Of a DNA stretch of 64,000 nucleotides, positions 35,563-44,710 are shown in pieces (position 1 is the stretch's first letter; each line of letters opens with the position of its first letter). The notes below the pieces were generated by a model. That model saw nothing but the letters and a program-made list of their open reading frames with translations. It had not been told where the DNA came from and ran no database searches. The translations under genes and the position numbers were made by a program. Location: NCBI GenBank assembly GCA_900478215.1, contig LS483478.1, forward strand, positions 992,001 to 1,056,000, in the 5' to 3' direction. Origin of the DNA: Salmonella enterica subsp. houtenae serovar Houten. GTDB lineage: Bacteria; Pseudomonadota; Gammaproteobacteria; Enterobacterales; Enterobacteriaceae.

Positions 35563-36498
35563 TTAGTTGCAGCGTGATTTTTGGCTTGCCTGTTCGCGAC
35601 TGATATCCAGCAATGCACTGCGAAAAGAGGCGTTAAACATGGGCCCATGGCCCAGGCCCGGGTAATCCTGCAGGGCCGCGTTAACGCCGTTGTTCTCAAG
35701 CGTTATCACGGTCTCCTGAACTTTTTGCAGGCGCTCGACCATCTGGCGTTGTCTGCTATCCCCATTCGACGCTGAACCTTCCATTATAATGAGTTTTTTA
35801 TGGCAGAACGCCGGTGGCTTCACTGTCGTAAGGCGATTCAACAGGGCAACGTTATCCCTGCTGAGCGACGGGCTGGCGCTGTAGTATATATGGAAGAATG
35901 ATGACGATAGCCAGGCGTCCAAAACGAACAGGCCGCCATAAGAGTGCCCCCATACCCCGCGCCGTGCGGGGTTGATGGCTATTCCTTGCTCCACCCGCGG
36001 CGCGATATGTCTCTCCAGTAACTGGCGGAACGCTGGCCCGCCGCCGGTCTTACGATGAAAACGCGGGTTATCTTCATCGCCTTCACTACTGGCTATTGGT
36101 ATTGGCGTGTAATCATAAGCTCTGCCGTTAAGATCAAACGGCAGGGGAGTTTGATAGCCAATCGCCACAATCACCGGCGGCGAGTGGTCTGCCAACTGTT
36201 TGAGCAGCGCCTCCGGCAACCTGTCCATCACTGCGTTGCCGTCCAGCATATATAAGACAGGATAACCCGACGGCGGGGCGGCTTTATTGGGGATAGCGGT
36301 CCATACCCGGTAATGTCTTGCGCCATCGGCAGATTGAAAGTCATTGACCCTGAAATGGTAATATCCCGAACCTTTATCAGCGATATTCGGCCCTAATGGC
36401 TGCATATCCGGCTGCGCATAACTCAGTGTGCTAAAACAAAAACTCACTAAAAATAGCGCTATGCGAAAGCATTTGTTGCGGTACTGGTGACCATACAT
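35563..36498 (-). CDS. iroE: Periplasmic salmochelin/enterobactin hydrolase
   Basis: A 311-aa alpha/beta-hydrolase. A hydrophobic N-terminus (residues 11-28, ending SYAQ) acts as a signal or membrane anchor. The catalytic Ser is in GVWGHSYGGLF (about 186) and the His in YPGLGHGPMF; the family uses a Ser-His dyad. It linearises glucosylated enterobactin on export. It starts 31 bp after iroD and is last in the iroDE unit. Confidence 0.94.
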   Translation of the reverse strand: MYGHQYRNKCFRIALFLVSFCFSTLSYAQPDMQPLGPNIADKGSGYYHFRVNDFQSADGARHYRVWTAIPNKAAPPSGYPVLYMLDGNAVMDRLPEALLKQLADHSPPVIVAIGYQTPLPFDLNGRAYDYTPIPIASSEGDEDNPRFHRKTGGGPAFRQLLERHIAPRVEQGIAINPARRGVWGHSYGGLFVLDAWLSSSFFHIYYSASPSLSRDNVALLNRLTTVKPPAFCHKKLIIMEGSASNGDSRQRQMVERLQKVQETVITLENNGVNAALQDYPGLGHGPMFNASFRSALLDISREQASQKSRCN

Positions 36499-36529
36499 CG
36501 GATGTTATTCCTTTTGGGCAGGTGAAGTT

Positions 36530-37774
36530 TTATCGGGGCAGTAGACATAATCCGTCAATCAGCGCGCCGCGCCACCACGCATAATCGTGACCGCCGGCGT
36601 ACACGCTGCAATGACTTTCGACACCGGCGGCTCGCAAGTTTTCATGCAACTGTTTTACCTGCGGGACCGTCGAGCCTTCTAACGATCCCACGCACAGATG
36701 CGTGCGTACGGCTGGCGATGGCGCGGATAGCATATGTTCTCTGATCCAGGAGAACGCTTCCCCGCTGAAATGGTCTGGGCGATTGCGGTTGTCCGGCGTC
36801 CACCACATTGAGGGGGAGTGGCTCAGTACCAGGCCGAAGCTCTCTGGCGCGTGGCGGGCAGCCATCAACGCGGTCACGCCGCCGAGGCTTTGCCCGGCCA
36901 GCACCGTTTGTGTACGGTCTGCCCACCGTCGTGCCGGGTGTTCGGCGCGAATGGTTGGCAGCAGGCGTTCGGCGATGTCGAGCACCAGCTCGCGGCGACC
37001 GCCGAGTATTGCGACGCGTTCACGCGCGTTGATATTATCAACGCCGAGTACGGCCATCGGCGCGATGCGTCCGCTGCGGATGGCGGCGTCAATGGCGGCG
37101 CTCACCCCAAGATGGTCGAACCAGATCTCGCCATCCGTGAGTACCAGTAAGCCCAGCGGTTGTACGACAGGAACTTCAGGGATATACAGCCGTACACGGC
37201 GAGCCTGCCCGGCAAGCCGGTGTTCTGCGGTGAAAAGTTGCCCGGCATAAGCGTGGCGGCCAGACCACTCCTCCTGTGGCGGGGCGTTATCCAGCGCCAG
37301 AACGGATTCCTGCGCATTGCCGTGAACATTTATTCCCGGCGTGTTGTTCAGCGGGTCCGCCTGCCCGACAAGGGAGGCGAAGCGGCTTCCAAGCTGCAAC
37401 ACCGTCACGTCCGGGGTTTCCGGTGGTATTTCGACCATCGTATAGGAACCGCAGTAGGACGCCGGTAAGCGAAGCGTCAGATGCCAGATATCCGTTGTGA
37501 GCAGTTGCGTCATCATGCCTTTCGCCACGTTGTCTTTATCGGTGACACGGTTCAGGCGAACATAAATCCCCCGCAGAGGATAGGCGGCACGCCACAGGAA
37601 GGTCACTTCTCGTTCGTCGTCTGCGCCGTTAATGGCTGTCACTAGCGGCAGCGTGAGCGAGGTTGCTTCTCGCCAGAAGTGAGAAGCGTCAATCTGGCTT
37701 CCGGCGGCGAGTTGGCGGCGAAGGCGCGTGGCGGTCTGCATAGCGACAAGATCGACGGGCGGGCTCAGTCTCAT
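36530..37774 (-). CDS. iroD: Cytoplasmic ferric-salmochelin esterase
   Basis: A 414-aa Fes-like esterase. The N-terminal lid domain is followed by a hydrolase fold with the nucleophile in VLAGQSLGGVTAL and the His in YAGGHDYAWWR. It cleaves ferric salmochelin to release iron in the cytoplasm. The start at 37774 gives the longest frame; an internal Met twelve codons in (MQTATRLRRQ) is possible. Confidence 0.93.
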   Translation of the reverse strand: MRLSPPVDLVAMQTATRLRRQLAAGSQIDASHFWREATSLTLPLVTAINGADDEREVTFLWRAAYPLRGIYVRLNRVTDKDNVAKGMMTQLLTTDIWHLTLRLPASYCGSYTMVEIPPETPDVTVLQLGSRFASLVGQADPLNNTPGINVHGNAQESVLALDNAPPQEEWSGRHAYAGQLFTAEHRLAGQARRVRLYIPEVPVVQPLGLLVLTDGEIWFDHLGVSAAIDAAIRSGRIAPMAVLGVDNINARERVAILGGRRELVLDIAERLLPTIRAEHPARRWADRTQTVLAGQSLGGVTALMAARHAPESFGLVLSHSPSMWWTPDNRNRPDHFSGEAFSWIREHMLSAPSPAVRTHLCVGSLEGSTVPQVKQLHENLRAAGVESHCSVYAGGHDYAWWRGALIDGLCLLPR

Positions 37775-37816
37775 TCTCTGTATTCCATCTCATTGATATC
37801 TCGGTCAGTATTAATA

Positions 37817-37847
37817 GCAAGCGGCTGTTACAGGAACAGCCGCTTGC
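37817..37847 (-). terminator. Perfect 13-bp hairpin between iroC and iroD
   Basis: GCAAGCGGCTGTT and AACAGCCGCTTGC form an uninterrupted 13-bp stem with a 5-base loop, 35 bp past the iroC stop codon. On the minus strand the following bases TATTAAT are only weakly U-rich. It is either an attenuating terminator separating iroBC from iroDE or an mRNA-stabilising element. Confidence 0.6.
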
Positions 37848-37881
37848 GGGCTCTCTTTTGCGTAAATCGTGGCGATGAAAA

Positions 37882-40800
37882 CTATCCCACGGCCTCTACT
37901 TGCGTATCGCGTGTCTGGCTGACGCTGTCCCGCCACAGACGAGCATACAGGCCATGAGCCGCCATCAACTGCTCATGGCTGCCATATTCGGCGATACGTC
38001 CTTTATCGATTACGACAATAACATCGCAGCGGCGAGCGGTGGTCAGCCGGTGCGCGACGATAAGCGCAATGCGTTTCTCGGTATGCGCCACCCCGGCAAG
38101 TGAGGTCATTAAGCGCTCCTCGGCGCTGCGGTCGATACGCGCTGTCGCCTCGTCGAGCAGCAGAATGTGCGCCTGCGCCAGTTGGGCGCGGGCGAGGGCA
38201 ATCAACTGACGCTGGCCCGCAGACAGATCCGTACCGCCGTTATTGACCGGAGTACGAAACCCCAGCGGCAGATGTTGCACAGTTTCAAAGAGTCCCGCCC
38301 GTCGCGCCGCGATTTCCACCTCCGTGTCGCTGCTGTCTGGCCGCGAATAGCGGATATTTTCGGCAATATCGCCGCTAAACAATGCGACATCCTGAGTGAC
38401 CAGCCCCGTCTGGCGACGATAATCACTAAGCGACGCTGCATTAATTAGGCGCTCACCGATACGGATTTGTCCGCGGGTGGGAGAGTAGAGCCCGGCCAGC
38501 AGCTTGATCAGCGTCGATTTGCCGGCGCCGCTACGTCCGACCACCGCGACTACCGTTCCTGGCGGAATGGTGAGCGAGAGATTATCAAGCGCGGGTTGCG
38601 TTTCTTCGGGATAGCGGAATGTCAATGCCTCCAGACGTAGCGCGCCAGTGGTGGGCGTTATGGATGACGGTTCAATATTCTCCGTTTCCTCAGTCGCCAA
38701 TAGCGCATTGATATGTTTTCCGCTGGCGGTCGCCTGCTGCCAGGAGTCGACAATGCCTGACAACTGCTGTACCGGGCCATAAAACTGGCCCAGTAGCAGG
38801 AAGAACGCCGCCAGTATCCCGGGCGTCATTTCGCCTCCGGCGACCCGGGTCGCCCCGATTAAAAGCACGGCGGCATAGGCGGCCTCGGTGCAGAAGGTCA
38901 GGAACGGAAAATAGACGGCAAGGTATTTTTGCGCCCGCACGCGGGTGGCGCGGAAGTTGTCTGATAACGCCCGTAGCCTGGCGGCTTCCTGCTTCTGCTG
39001 GCCATGCGACTGTACTACCCGTAGACCGGAGACCTTTTCCTGAAGCGTACTGTTAACCTTACCAATTTCCAGCCGTGCCTGCGCGTAGGCAGGCGAGCTC
39101 AGACGGCGGTAAATCCACGTCGCCAGCATCACTACAGGTATGGCACTTAATGCCGTTAACGCCAGAATGGGGTCAAGCCAGAACATTGCCGCGGCGATAG
39201 CGACCATCGTCACGATGCTGGTGGCCGCACTGGCAAGACCGTTTTGCAGAAATCGGGCGAGTGAATCAACATCGACGGTCATGCGGGTAAGACGCGAATC
39301 AATGTTCTGCTCGTGCCAGGGAAGACTCAGGCGTAGCAGATGGCTGAAGCTGCGTAAGCGTACCGTATGCTGTACCGACTCTGCCGCGCGGGCGGCGAAG
39401 ATCGTTTGCAGCGCATAGCAGCACCAACCGATCGCTACCAGGCACAGCGCGAGCAGGGCGCATATGCCAATTGTCGACATATCCCCTGCGGCAACGCCTG
39501 AGTCAATACCGCGCTGCAAAAGCACCAGCACGCCAACGCCCGCGGCGGAATCAAGCGCGATAAGCAGGGCGGCGATGACGAACATCCAGGCTACTGGCGT
39601 CAGCAGCGATAAGACTTGACGCCCGTGGCCTGCCAGCGCCATCTGTACGGCGCGTTCCGGAACGCGCGTCATCCGGTCGACAAAACCTTTTCCGGCGGGC
39701 GTTTGGCGCTCATGCGCGTCGTCGGATTTTGCCGCCTGCGTTGTTGGCCATAGCTCACGTTGTTCCGCTGGGGTGAGCGCGAGAAAATCACCATTGCCGT
39801 TCATCAGCGAGCGAAACGTCGGACACCTTGCATTCAGCTCCGCCTGGGTACCGATATTCACGACGCGGCCTTTATCCAGCACTACGATCCGATCGGCTAA
39901 CTGCAGTGTTGAACGGCGGCGCGCAATGACCAGCAGCATATGTTTATCATCGGCATAATGCCCAAGAGCCGTATTAATTTCCGCTTCAGTACCGGCGTCG
40001 ACCGCCGAGGTGGCGTCGTCGAGAATCAGCAGTTCCGGCGCGGTAATCAATGCCCGGGCCAACGCAATACGCTGGCGTTGGCCGCCGGAGAGGTTGCTTC
40101 CGCGTTCGGTCAGGCGGGTGTTGAACCCTTGCGGTAGCGCATTGATAAACTCGCTGGCGCCTGCGGCATCGGCGGCGCGTCGAATGTCGTCCTGAGTTGC
40201 CTGCGGGTGCCCATAGGCGATGTTTTCCGCCACCGTACCGGCAAACAGAAACGCGTCTTCAAAAACTACGCCAACGCGACGACGAAGCGCCGTAAGTTTC
40301 AGGTCGCGAATATTCTGTTGACCCGTAGTGGTGTTGAGCCATACCCCGCCGGAGGTGGGATCGTAAAAGCGTGCCAGCAACATCAGCAACGTTGACTTCC
40401 CGGAGCCGGATGCGCCAACCACTGCCACGGTTTCACCGGCGTGAATGGAAAACGATATCTCATTGAGGATATGATTACCGTTGTCGTAGTGGAAGCTCAT
40501 CTTCTCCACGTCCAGCCCGATAATTTGACCCTCAACCGACTCGGTACCCTCTTCCATTAGAGAACGAGTGTCGATAAGCGCGAAGACGCGCTCCACCGAC
40601 GCCTGTGTGCGCTGTGCGATAACCAAAAATGATGCCAGTACGCGGGTGGGACCGGTCAGCATAGCGAGAAAACTCGCGAACGCGACGAAGGTTCCCAGAT
40701 CGATGCGCCCGTTCATCACCGACCAGCCGCCATAGCACAGCAGGACGATTTGCCCTATCACCGGTAGCGCCAGCATGGTTGCGCCCGGCATCGCCTGTGA

Positions 40801-41535
40801 GATAGCGGCGCCGATGCGTACCCGCACCATCTGCCGTGACTGACCATCGAGCCAGCGCGTTTCGCGTAACTCCGCCACGCAGGACTTCACCACCGAGATC
40901 TGTTCCAAGACTTCGCGCATATGTTCCGTCATGTGCGCCAGCCGGTCTGAGGCAAGCCCCGTTTGCGCGAAAACTCGGCGACGGGCGCGCAGGGCGGTAA
41001 TGGCAAGGGCTGCCAGTACGAAGATCACGATAAGCGTCATGGATGGCGACATCCATAGCATCACCGCGATACCGGCCACATAGTAAGTGAGCACCGCTAG
41101 CGGCACCGGACACATCTGTAGCAAGATGTATACCTGTTGAAGATCGCTGTTGGTACGCGAAATGACCTGCCCGGTACGTAAGGCGTCCTGGCCTGCGCCG
41201 TCCAGTTTTTGAATACTGTCGAAGGCGCGGCTACGTAACGTATGCTGAACCCACAACGAGAGTTCCCCGGCATAGCCGCGGCGCACGTAATTCCCGATAA
41301 AATCAAAAAGGGCAATTAACAGCAGGCCGCAGGCAAGCAACGGCAGACGGGTCGTATCGCCTGCTATCGCGTCATTGACAGCCTGACGCGTTATTAGCGG
41401 CGTCAGCGCAGCCAGTAAAATGGTTGAGACTGATGCTACGATGACAATGATGCTCAGTGTTTTACGTTCCCAACACACGCGGGCAAGGCGAACTATCCAG
41501 GCACGAGCGGGCATGGGGGAATGAGTCGCGGGCAT
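37882..41535 (-). CDS. iroC: Salmochelin ABC exporter (tandem half-transporters)
   Basis: A 1217-aa full ABC exporter made of two type-IV membrane-ATPase halves. The first half has Walker A GASGSGKST, signature NLSGGQRQR and Walker B LLILDDATSAVD. The second has GRSGAGKST, DLSAGQRQL and ILLLDEATARID. It moves glucosylated enterobactin across the inner membrane. It follows iroB by 74 bp. Confidence 0.95.
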   Translation of the reverse strand: MPATHSPMPARAWIVRLARVCWERKTLSIIVIVASVSTILLAALTPLITRQAVNDAIAGDTTRLPLLACGLLLIALFDFIGNYVRRGYAGELSLWVQHTLRSRAFDSIQKLDGAGQDALRTGQVISRTNSDLQQVYILLQMCPVPLAVLTYYVAGIAVMLWMSPSMTLIVIFVLAALAITALRARRRVFAQTGLASDRLAHMTEHMREVLEQISVVKSCVAELRETRWLDGQSRQMVRVRIGAAISQAMPGATMLALPVIGQIVLLCYGGWSVMNGRIDLGTFVAFASFLAMLTGPTRVLASFLVIAQRTQASVERVFALIDTRSLMEEGTESVEGQIIGLDVEKMSFHYDNGNHILNEISFSIHAGETVAVVGASGSGKSTLLMLLARFYDPTSGGVWLNTTTGQQNIRDLKLTALRRRVGVVFEDAFLFAGTVAENIAYGHPQATQDDIRRAADAAGASEFINALPQGFNTRLTERGSNLSGGQRQRIALARALITAPELLILDDATSAVDAGTEAEINTALGHYADDKHMLLVIARRRSTLQLADRIVVLDKGRVVNIGTQAELNARCPTFRSLMNGNGDFLALTPAEQRELWPTTQAAKSDDAHERQTPAGKGFVDRMTRVPERAVQMALAGHGRQVLSLLTPVAWMFVIAALLIALDSAAGVGVLVLLQRGIDSGVAAGDMSTIGICALLALCLVAIGWCCYALQTIFAARAAESVQHTVRLRSFSHLLRLSLPWHEQNIDSRLTRMTVDVDSLARFLQNGLASAATSIVTMVAIAAAMFWLDPILALTALSAIPVVMLATWIYRRLSSPAYAQARLEIGKVNSTLQEKVSGLRVVQSHGQQKQEAARLRALSDNFRATRVRAQKYLAVYFPFLTFCTEAAYAAVLLIGATRVAGGEMTPGILAAFFLLLGQFYGPVQQLSGIVDSWQQATASGKHINALLATEETENIEPSSITPTTGALRLEALTFRYPEETQPALDNLSLTIPPGTVVAVVGRSGAGKSTLIKLLAGLYSPTRGQIRIGERLINAASLSDYRRQTGLVTQDVALFSGDIAENIRYSRPDSSDTEVEIAARRAGLFETVQHLPLGFRTPVNNGGTDLSAGQRQLIALARAQLAQAHILLLDEATARIDRSAEERLMTSLAGVAHTEKRIALIVAHRLTTARRCDVIVVIDKGRIAEYGSHEQLMAAHGLYARLWRDSVSQTRDTQVEAVG

Positions 41536-41609
41536 TAAGCCTCCTTATCTGTGAAAGATGAGATATGGCGACACCGGCAGGCCTCAGTCGCCATATTGTC
41601 ATTACGCTG

Positions 41610-42716
41610 CTACAGCATGGCGATCAGTTTTTTTGCCACCTCGGTCGGGCAAGGCTGGGCCGCCATTTCTGCCGCGACCTCCAGCGATGCCTCGCGAAGC
41701 GCGCTATTAGCGAGAAAGGCATTGATCATGCTGCTCGTAAGGCCGCTCTTGTCGGGAATCATTCCGCACCCGCGCTCGACCACGGCGCGGGCATTGACGG
41801 GTCTGTCAGCGCCCTGGCCAAAGACTATCTGCGGAATGCCGGCATGCAGCGCCGTCAGGGTATTGCCTGCGCCGCCATGGTGGATAAAACCGTCGGCGCC
41901 GTTGAGGAAAACGCCCATCGGAAGCCAGTCGACCAGGCGGACATTCGGCGGCAGTGAACGTAAGTCCGAGCGGGTGTTCGCCGGAAGATGCAGGATTATC
42001 TCGGCATCCACTTCGCCAGCGGAATCCATTACCCAGGAGATCAGATCCAGGCCATCCACCATCGGTTTGACGGTGCCGAGGCTGACCAGAAGACGCTTGC
42101 GATCAGGTGTACGTTCCCACCATTCTTCCCAGACGGCACCGCCGTTATACGGGACGTATTGCATGGAGATAACCGGCTCGCCGTCATTTTGCAGTATGCT
42201 CATGCTGGGCGGTGTGACGTCTATCCACGCCAGATCCCTTGGTGGCGCGCTGACCCCATGGCGGCGGTAGGCGTTAGAAAGTGATTTCGTCACGCCTTTG
42301 ATGTGCCAGGGCGTATGGCCGAAGCCGACCGTTTGCATCACTACCGGAATGTCATACTTAGCGGCAATCAGTGGTCCAACGACCCCAAGGGGAGGGTAGA
42401 CGATGAGATCTGGCCGCCAGTGCCCGGCGAACGCGACCAGCGGGTCGGTCATCTCTTCGCTGAAAAACGAGAAGTGCCCCATTTTTGTCCCAATGTGATT
42501 TTCTTTTCGTAATGCCTCCTGACGGCGATAATCGGCTTCCGAATCGAAACCAGGCGCCGCGTCAAATACCACCAACCCAGCTTCTGCTGCTTTCTGTGCA
42601 AATTTTCCACCGCTTGCAATCAGCACTTCATGACCATTAACACGAAACGCTTGCGCCAGGGACAGCACAGGGTATAGCAGTCCATACAGTGGTGGACCGA
42701 CAAACAGAATACGCAT
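41610..42716 (-). CDS. iroB: Enterobactin C-glucosyltransferase
   Basis: A 368-aa GT-B glycosyltransferase of family GT1. The N-terminus MRILFVGPPLYG and the donor-binding segment DGFIHHGGAGNTLTAL near residue 275 are diagnostic. It attaches glucose to the dihydroxybenzoyl rings of enterobactin to give salmochelin, which escapes lipocalin-2. AGGAG lies 8 nt before the start, and a Fur box lies 49 bp upstream. First gene of iroBC. Confidence 0.96.
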   Translation of the reverse strand: MRILFVGPPLYGLLYPVLSLAQAFRVNGHEVLIASGGKFAQKAAEAGLVVFDAAPGFDSEADYRRQEALRKENHIGTKMGHFSFFSEEMTDPLVAFAGHWRPDLIVYPPLGVVGPLIAAKYDIPVVMQTVGFGHTPWHIKGVTKSLSNAYRRHGVSAPPRDLAWIDVTPPSMSILQNDGEPVISMQYVPYNGGAVWEEWWERTPDRKRLLVSLGTVKPMVDGLDLISWVMDSAGEVDAEIILHLPANTRSDLRSLPPNVRLVDWLPMGVFLNGADGFIHHGGAGNTLTALHAGIPQIVFGQGADRPVNARAVVERGCGMIPDKSGLTSSMINAFLANSALREASLEVAAEMAAQPCPTEVAKKLIAML

Positions 42717-42764
42717 GAGAAAACTCCTCTCTCCCCGTCATAAATCGACAAAAGCTCCAATGAG

Positions 42765-42783
42765 AATGATAATAATTACCAAT
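42765..42783 (-). promoter_or_regulatory. Fur box of iroBC
   Basis: AATGATAATAATTACCAAT matches the perfect iroN Fur palindrome at 16 of 19 positions and lies 49 bp upstream of the iroB start. Confidence 0.75.
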
Positions 42784-43425
42784 ATCATTTGAGGAATGCA
42801 ATAACAAATACAACACCTGATAACGTGATGATTGGAAATCCGGGAAGGAGTAGAGCGTTAGCTGGCGGAGTCTGGTTACAGCACTATTACGCGCGTATGG
42901 GCGTGAATGCAAAGCCCTGGACTGGAGAGCTAAACCCGAATATTAGACGCTTGTGGATGAGTAATGATCACTCAGCAAATACCCCATCTGCCGATGGGGT
43001 AAGCGAATGACTGATTACTGTCGGCAAGGTAACGGGGTAATTAGGTAGTCGTGTTGATAGCGCGCTGGGGGCAATTTAATTGTGTTCGGCGACAATATAG
43101 CGAATTAAAACAAAACGGTGATGTTGTGTTTTGCGAAGATATCTTCGATGTTAAGTCCCGTACCCGGCGAGCCTGATTATTTCCGTGGCATCACTACTGT
43201 AGCAATTTTGTACTACTGGTTTTCAAAAAACAATAAATCGTGTTGCAGATACGTTGGTTTTTGATAACCAGTAAAAACCCGCTTTGCAGTCACCGTCCTA
43301 CGGTTGCGAACGAACCGCGCTTTGTCCGGAGTATCGTCGCCGTCCTGCGGTTTTTGTAGGGGTTTTGAACATGCAGAAAACAGCCTGAAATGGCATGGTT
43401 CCGGTCTTTTGTAGGAGGGATTGTC
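42784..43425. other. Interval at the fljBA-hin position, no intact gene
   Basis: Some 640 bp beyond iroB, where diphasic Salmonella have hin and fljBA. No flagellin or hin gene is present. Noted: a plus-strand open stretch ending near 43010, a perfect 14-bp palindrome CGAAGATATCTTCG at 43134-43147, and GGTTTTTGATAA at 43256-43267, identical to one half of hixL as I recall it. Nothing here looks functional. Confidence 0.5.
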
Positions 43426-43633
43426 ATGCCAATTGGTTATATACGGGTATCAACACCAAAACACTGCTTTACAGCGAAATGTGCTGAATTGCGCAAGATA
43501 TAAACTGATTTTTGAAGATAAAATAAGCGGAACTGATGGAGAGAAAGTACAGCTCGACGAGTGGAAAAAGTATCTGAGTCTGGGAAACCGGGTTGATACT
43601 TCAAATCCTGGCTGGCCAGAACAGCCAGTGTGA
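43426..43633 (+). pseudogene. Serine-invertase N-terminus joined to a tail-fibre-chaperone C-terminus
   Basis: An ATG after AGGAGGG starts MPIGYIRVST, the N-terminus of Pin/Gin-type invertases. A small deletion after about 11 codons shifts the frame; the invertase continues in the other frame as QNTALQRNVLNC...LIFEDKISGT. It then joins a sequence ending EWKKYLSLGNRVDTSNPGWPEQPV, which is the C-terminus of a Tfa tail-fibre assembly protein (compare ...WRKYRVLLMRVDTSKPVWPALPG in the Tfa at 52682-53107). A deletion fusion of two phage genes; not functional. Confidence 0.7.
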
Positions 43634-43708
43634 TAAACCAGTGTGATAAAATAGTGCCACTGATTTATAACCTGCGGCACATTAATTAGTTAAACCAGTT
43701 GTTAATAA

Positions 43709-44479
43709 TTATTTTTCCTGGAAATATTTATCCACTAACGCATAAAGAATTGCTGTTGTTTCGGCATCAGCGACACCATCATAATTCTTTTGTCGGAAGT
43801 GAAGCTGAAATGTACGGATCAAATTCTTGTATCCGATTTCTGTTCCAACTTCTGAGATGTCATATCCGTATTCTTTTAACTTAGCGACAATATCTGCTTT
43901 GGATGGTACAGACTTGCTGAACTGCGTTAGATAGTGCTGCATGGTCGATTCCTCATACCATGCGCCGATACCTGCATCGTAAAGCGCTTTCCAGGGGAAA
44001 GCAGCCCCTGGATCACTTTTTCTTCCCGGGGCAATATCGCTGTGTCCGACAACATTCACAGGCGTAATATCAGGATATCGTTGCAGAATATTGGCGGCCA
44101 GCTCTTTGATTGCATCAATCTGGACCGGGTTATAGGGAGGAAAGACAAATACGCCGTTGTTATCACAGGCCAGGTTAACCGTCTCAATCCCGATAGCGGT
44201 ATCATTAAGGTTGCTACGTCCGGCCCATGAACTTACGCCAGCATGCCAGGCTCGCTCATTTTCATCAACCAGGTTAAATATACGCATATCCTTAAAACCT
44301 GCGTCAATATACGTTTGTTCTGAAGGGTCGGGAACGAGATAGTGAGTGCTTACTGAAGGCCCGGTCAAAGCGGTAATTGATGCCTTAAAATCAATAGCAG
44401 TGTAATGCATAACAAGGAAGCGAACACGACGATTGAAGCCTTTTACCGAGCGATAGCTATTATAATCAATCGAGTACAT
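43709..44479 (-). CDS. AmiD-like N-acetylmuramoyl-L-alanine amidase without signal peptide
   Basis: 256 aa. The N-terminal amidase_2 domain has the Zn ligands His in FLVMHYTAID (residue 25) and the HSDIAPGRKSDPG motif in its second half, with GIETVNLA supplying the catalytic Glu region. The C-terminal 65 residues look like a peptidoglycan-binding domain (LIRTFQLHFRQ...DGVADAETTAILYALV). The family member AmiD is an outer-membrane lipoprotein, but this protein has neither lipobox nor signal peptide, so it acts as a lysin, a secreted effector or a remnant. AAGGAC lies 8 nt before the ATG. It stands alone in an AT-rich island with phage debris on the left. Confidence 0.85.
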   Translation of the reverse strand: MYSIDYNSYRSVKGFNRRVRFLVMHYTAIDFKASITALTGPSVSTHYLVPDPSEQTYIDAGFKDMRIFNLVDENERAWHAGVSSWAGRSNLNDTAIGIETVNLACDNNGVFVFPPYNPVQIDAIKELAANILQRYPDITPVNVVGHSDIAPGRKSDPGAAFPWKALYDAGIGAWYEESTMQHYLTQFSKSVPSKADIVAKLKEYGYDISEVGTEIGYKNLIRTFQLHFRQKNYDGVADAETTAILYALVDKYFQEK

Positions 44480-44710
44480 AGCCAGGTCCTTTTATTAATG
44501 TGTAACCTATTGATACCAATATGTATGACAACAAAATGTACACAAAGCCAGTGTGGAGTTATCTCTGAAGATTTTTTGTGACGTAACTCATAGTTTGTTG
44601 TTAGAGTAAAAGCCCTGTGTATCTATGGTGACAGTTGGCAGCTTTTCTCAGTTCCTGCTTTGCCTTAAAGTTTTCATTTTCAATTATTATGGATTGAAAA
44701 AACTGGGTAA
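44480..44710. other. AT-rich gap
   Basis: 231 bp between the protease-like gene and the amidase, both on the minus strand. It probably holds the amidase promoter. No gene is seen. Confidence 0.4.

Noticed and set aside
42789..43010. A 73-codon plus-strand frame beyond iroB (ending NTPSADGVSE)
   Set aside because: No Shine-Dalgarno sequence and no family recognised; its first codons overlap the iroB Fur box region. It might be a fragment of something but cannot be supported.
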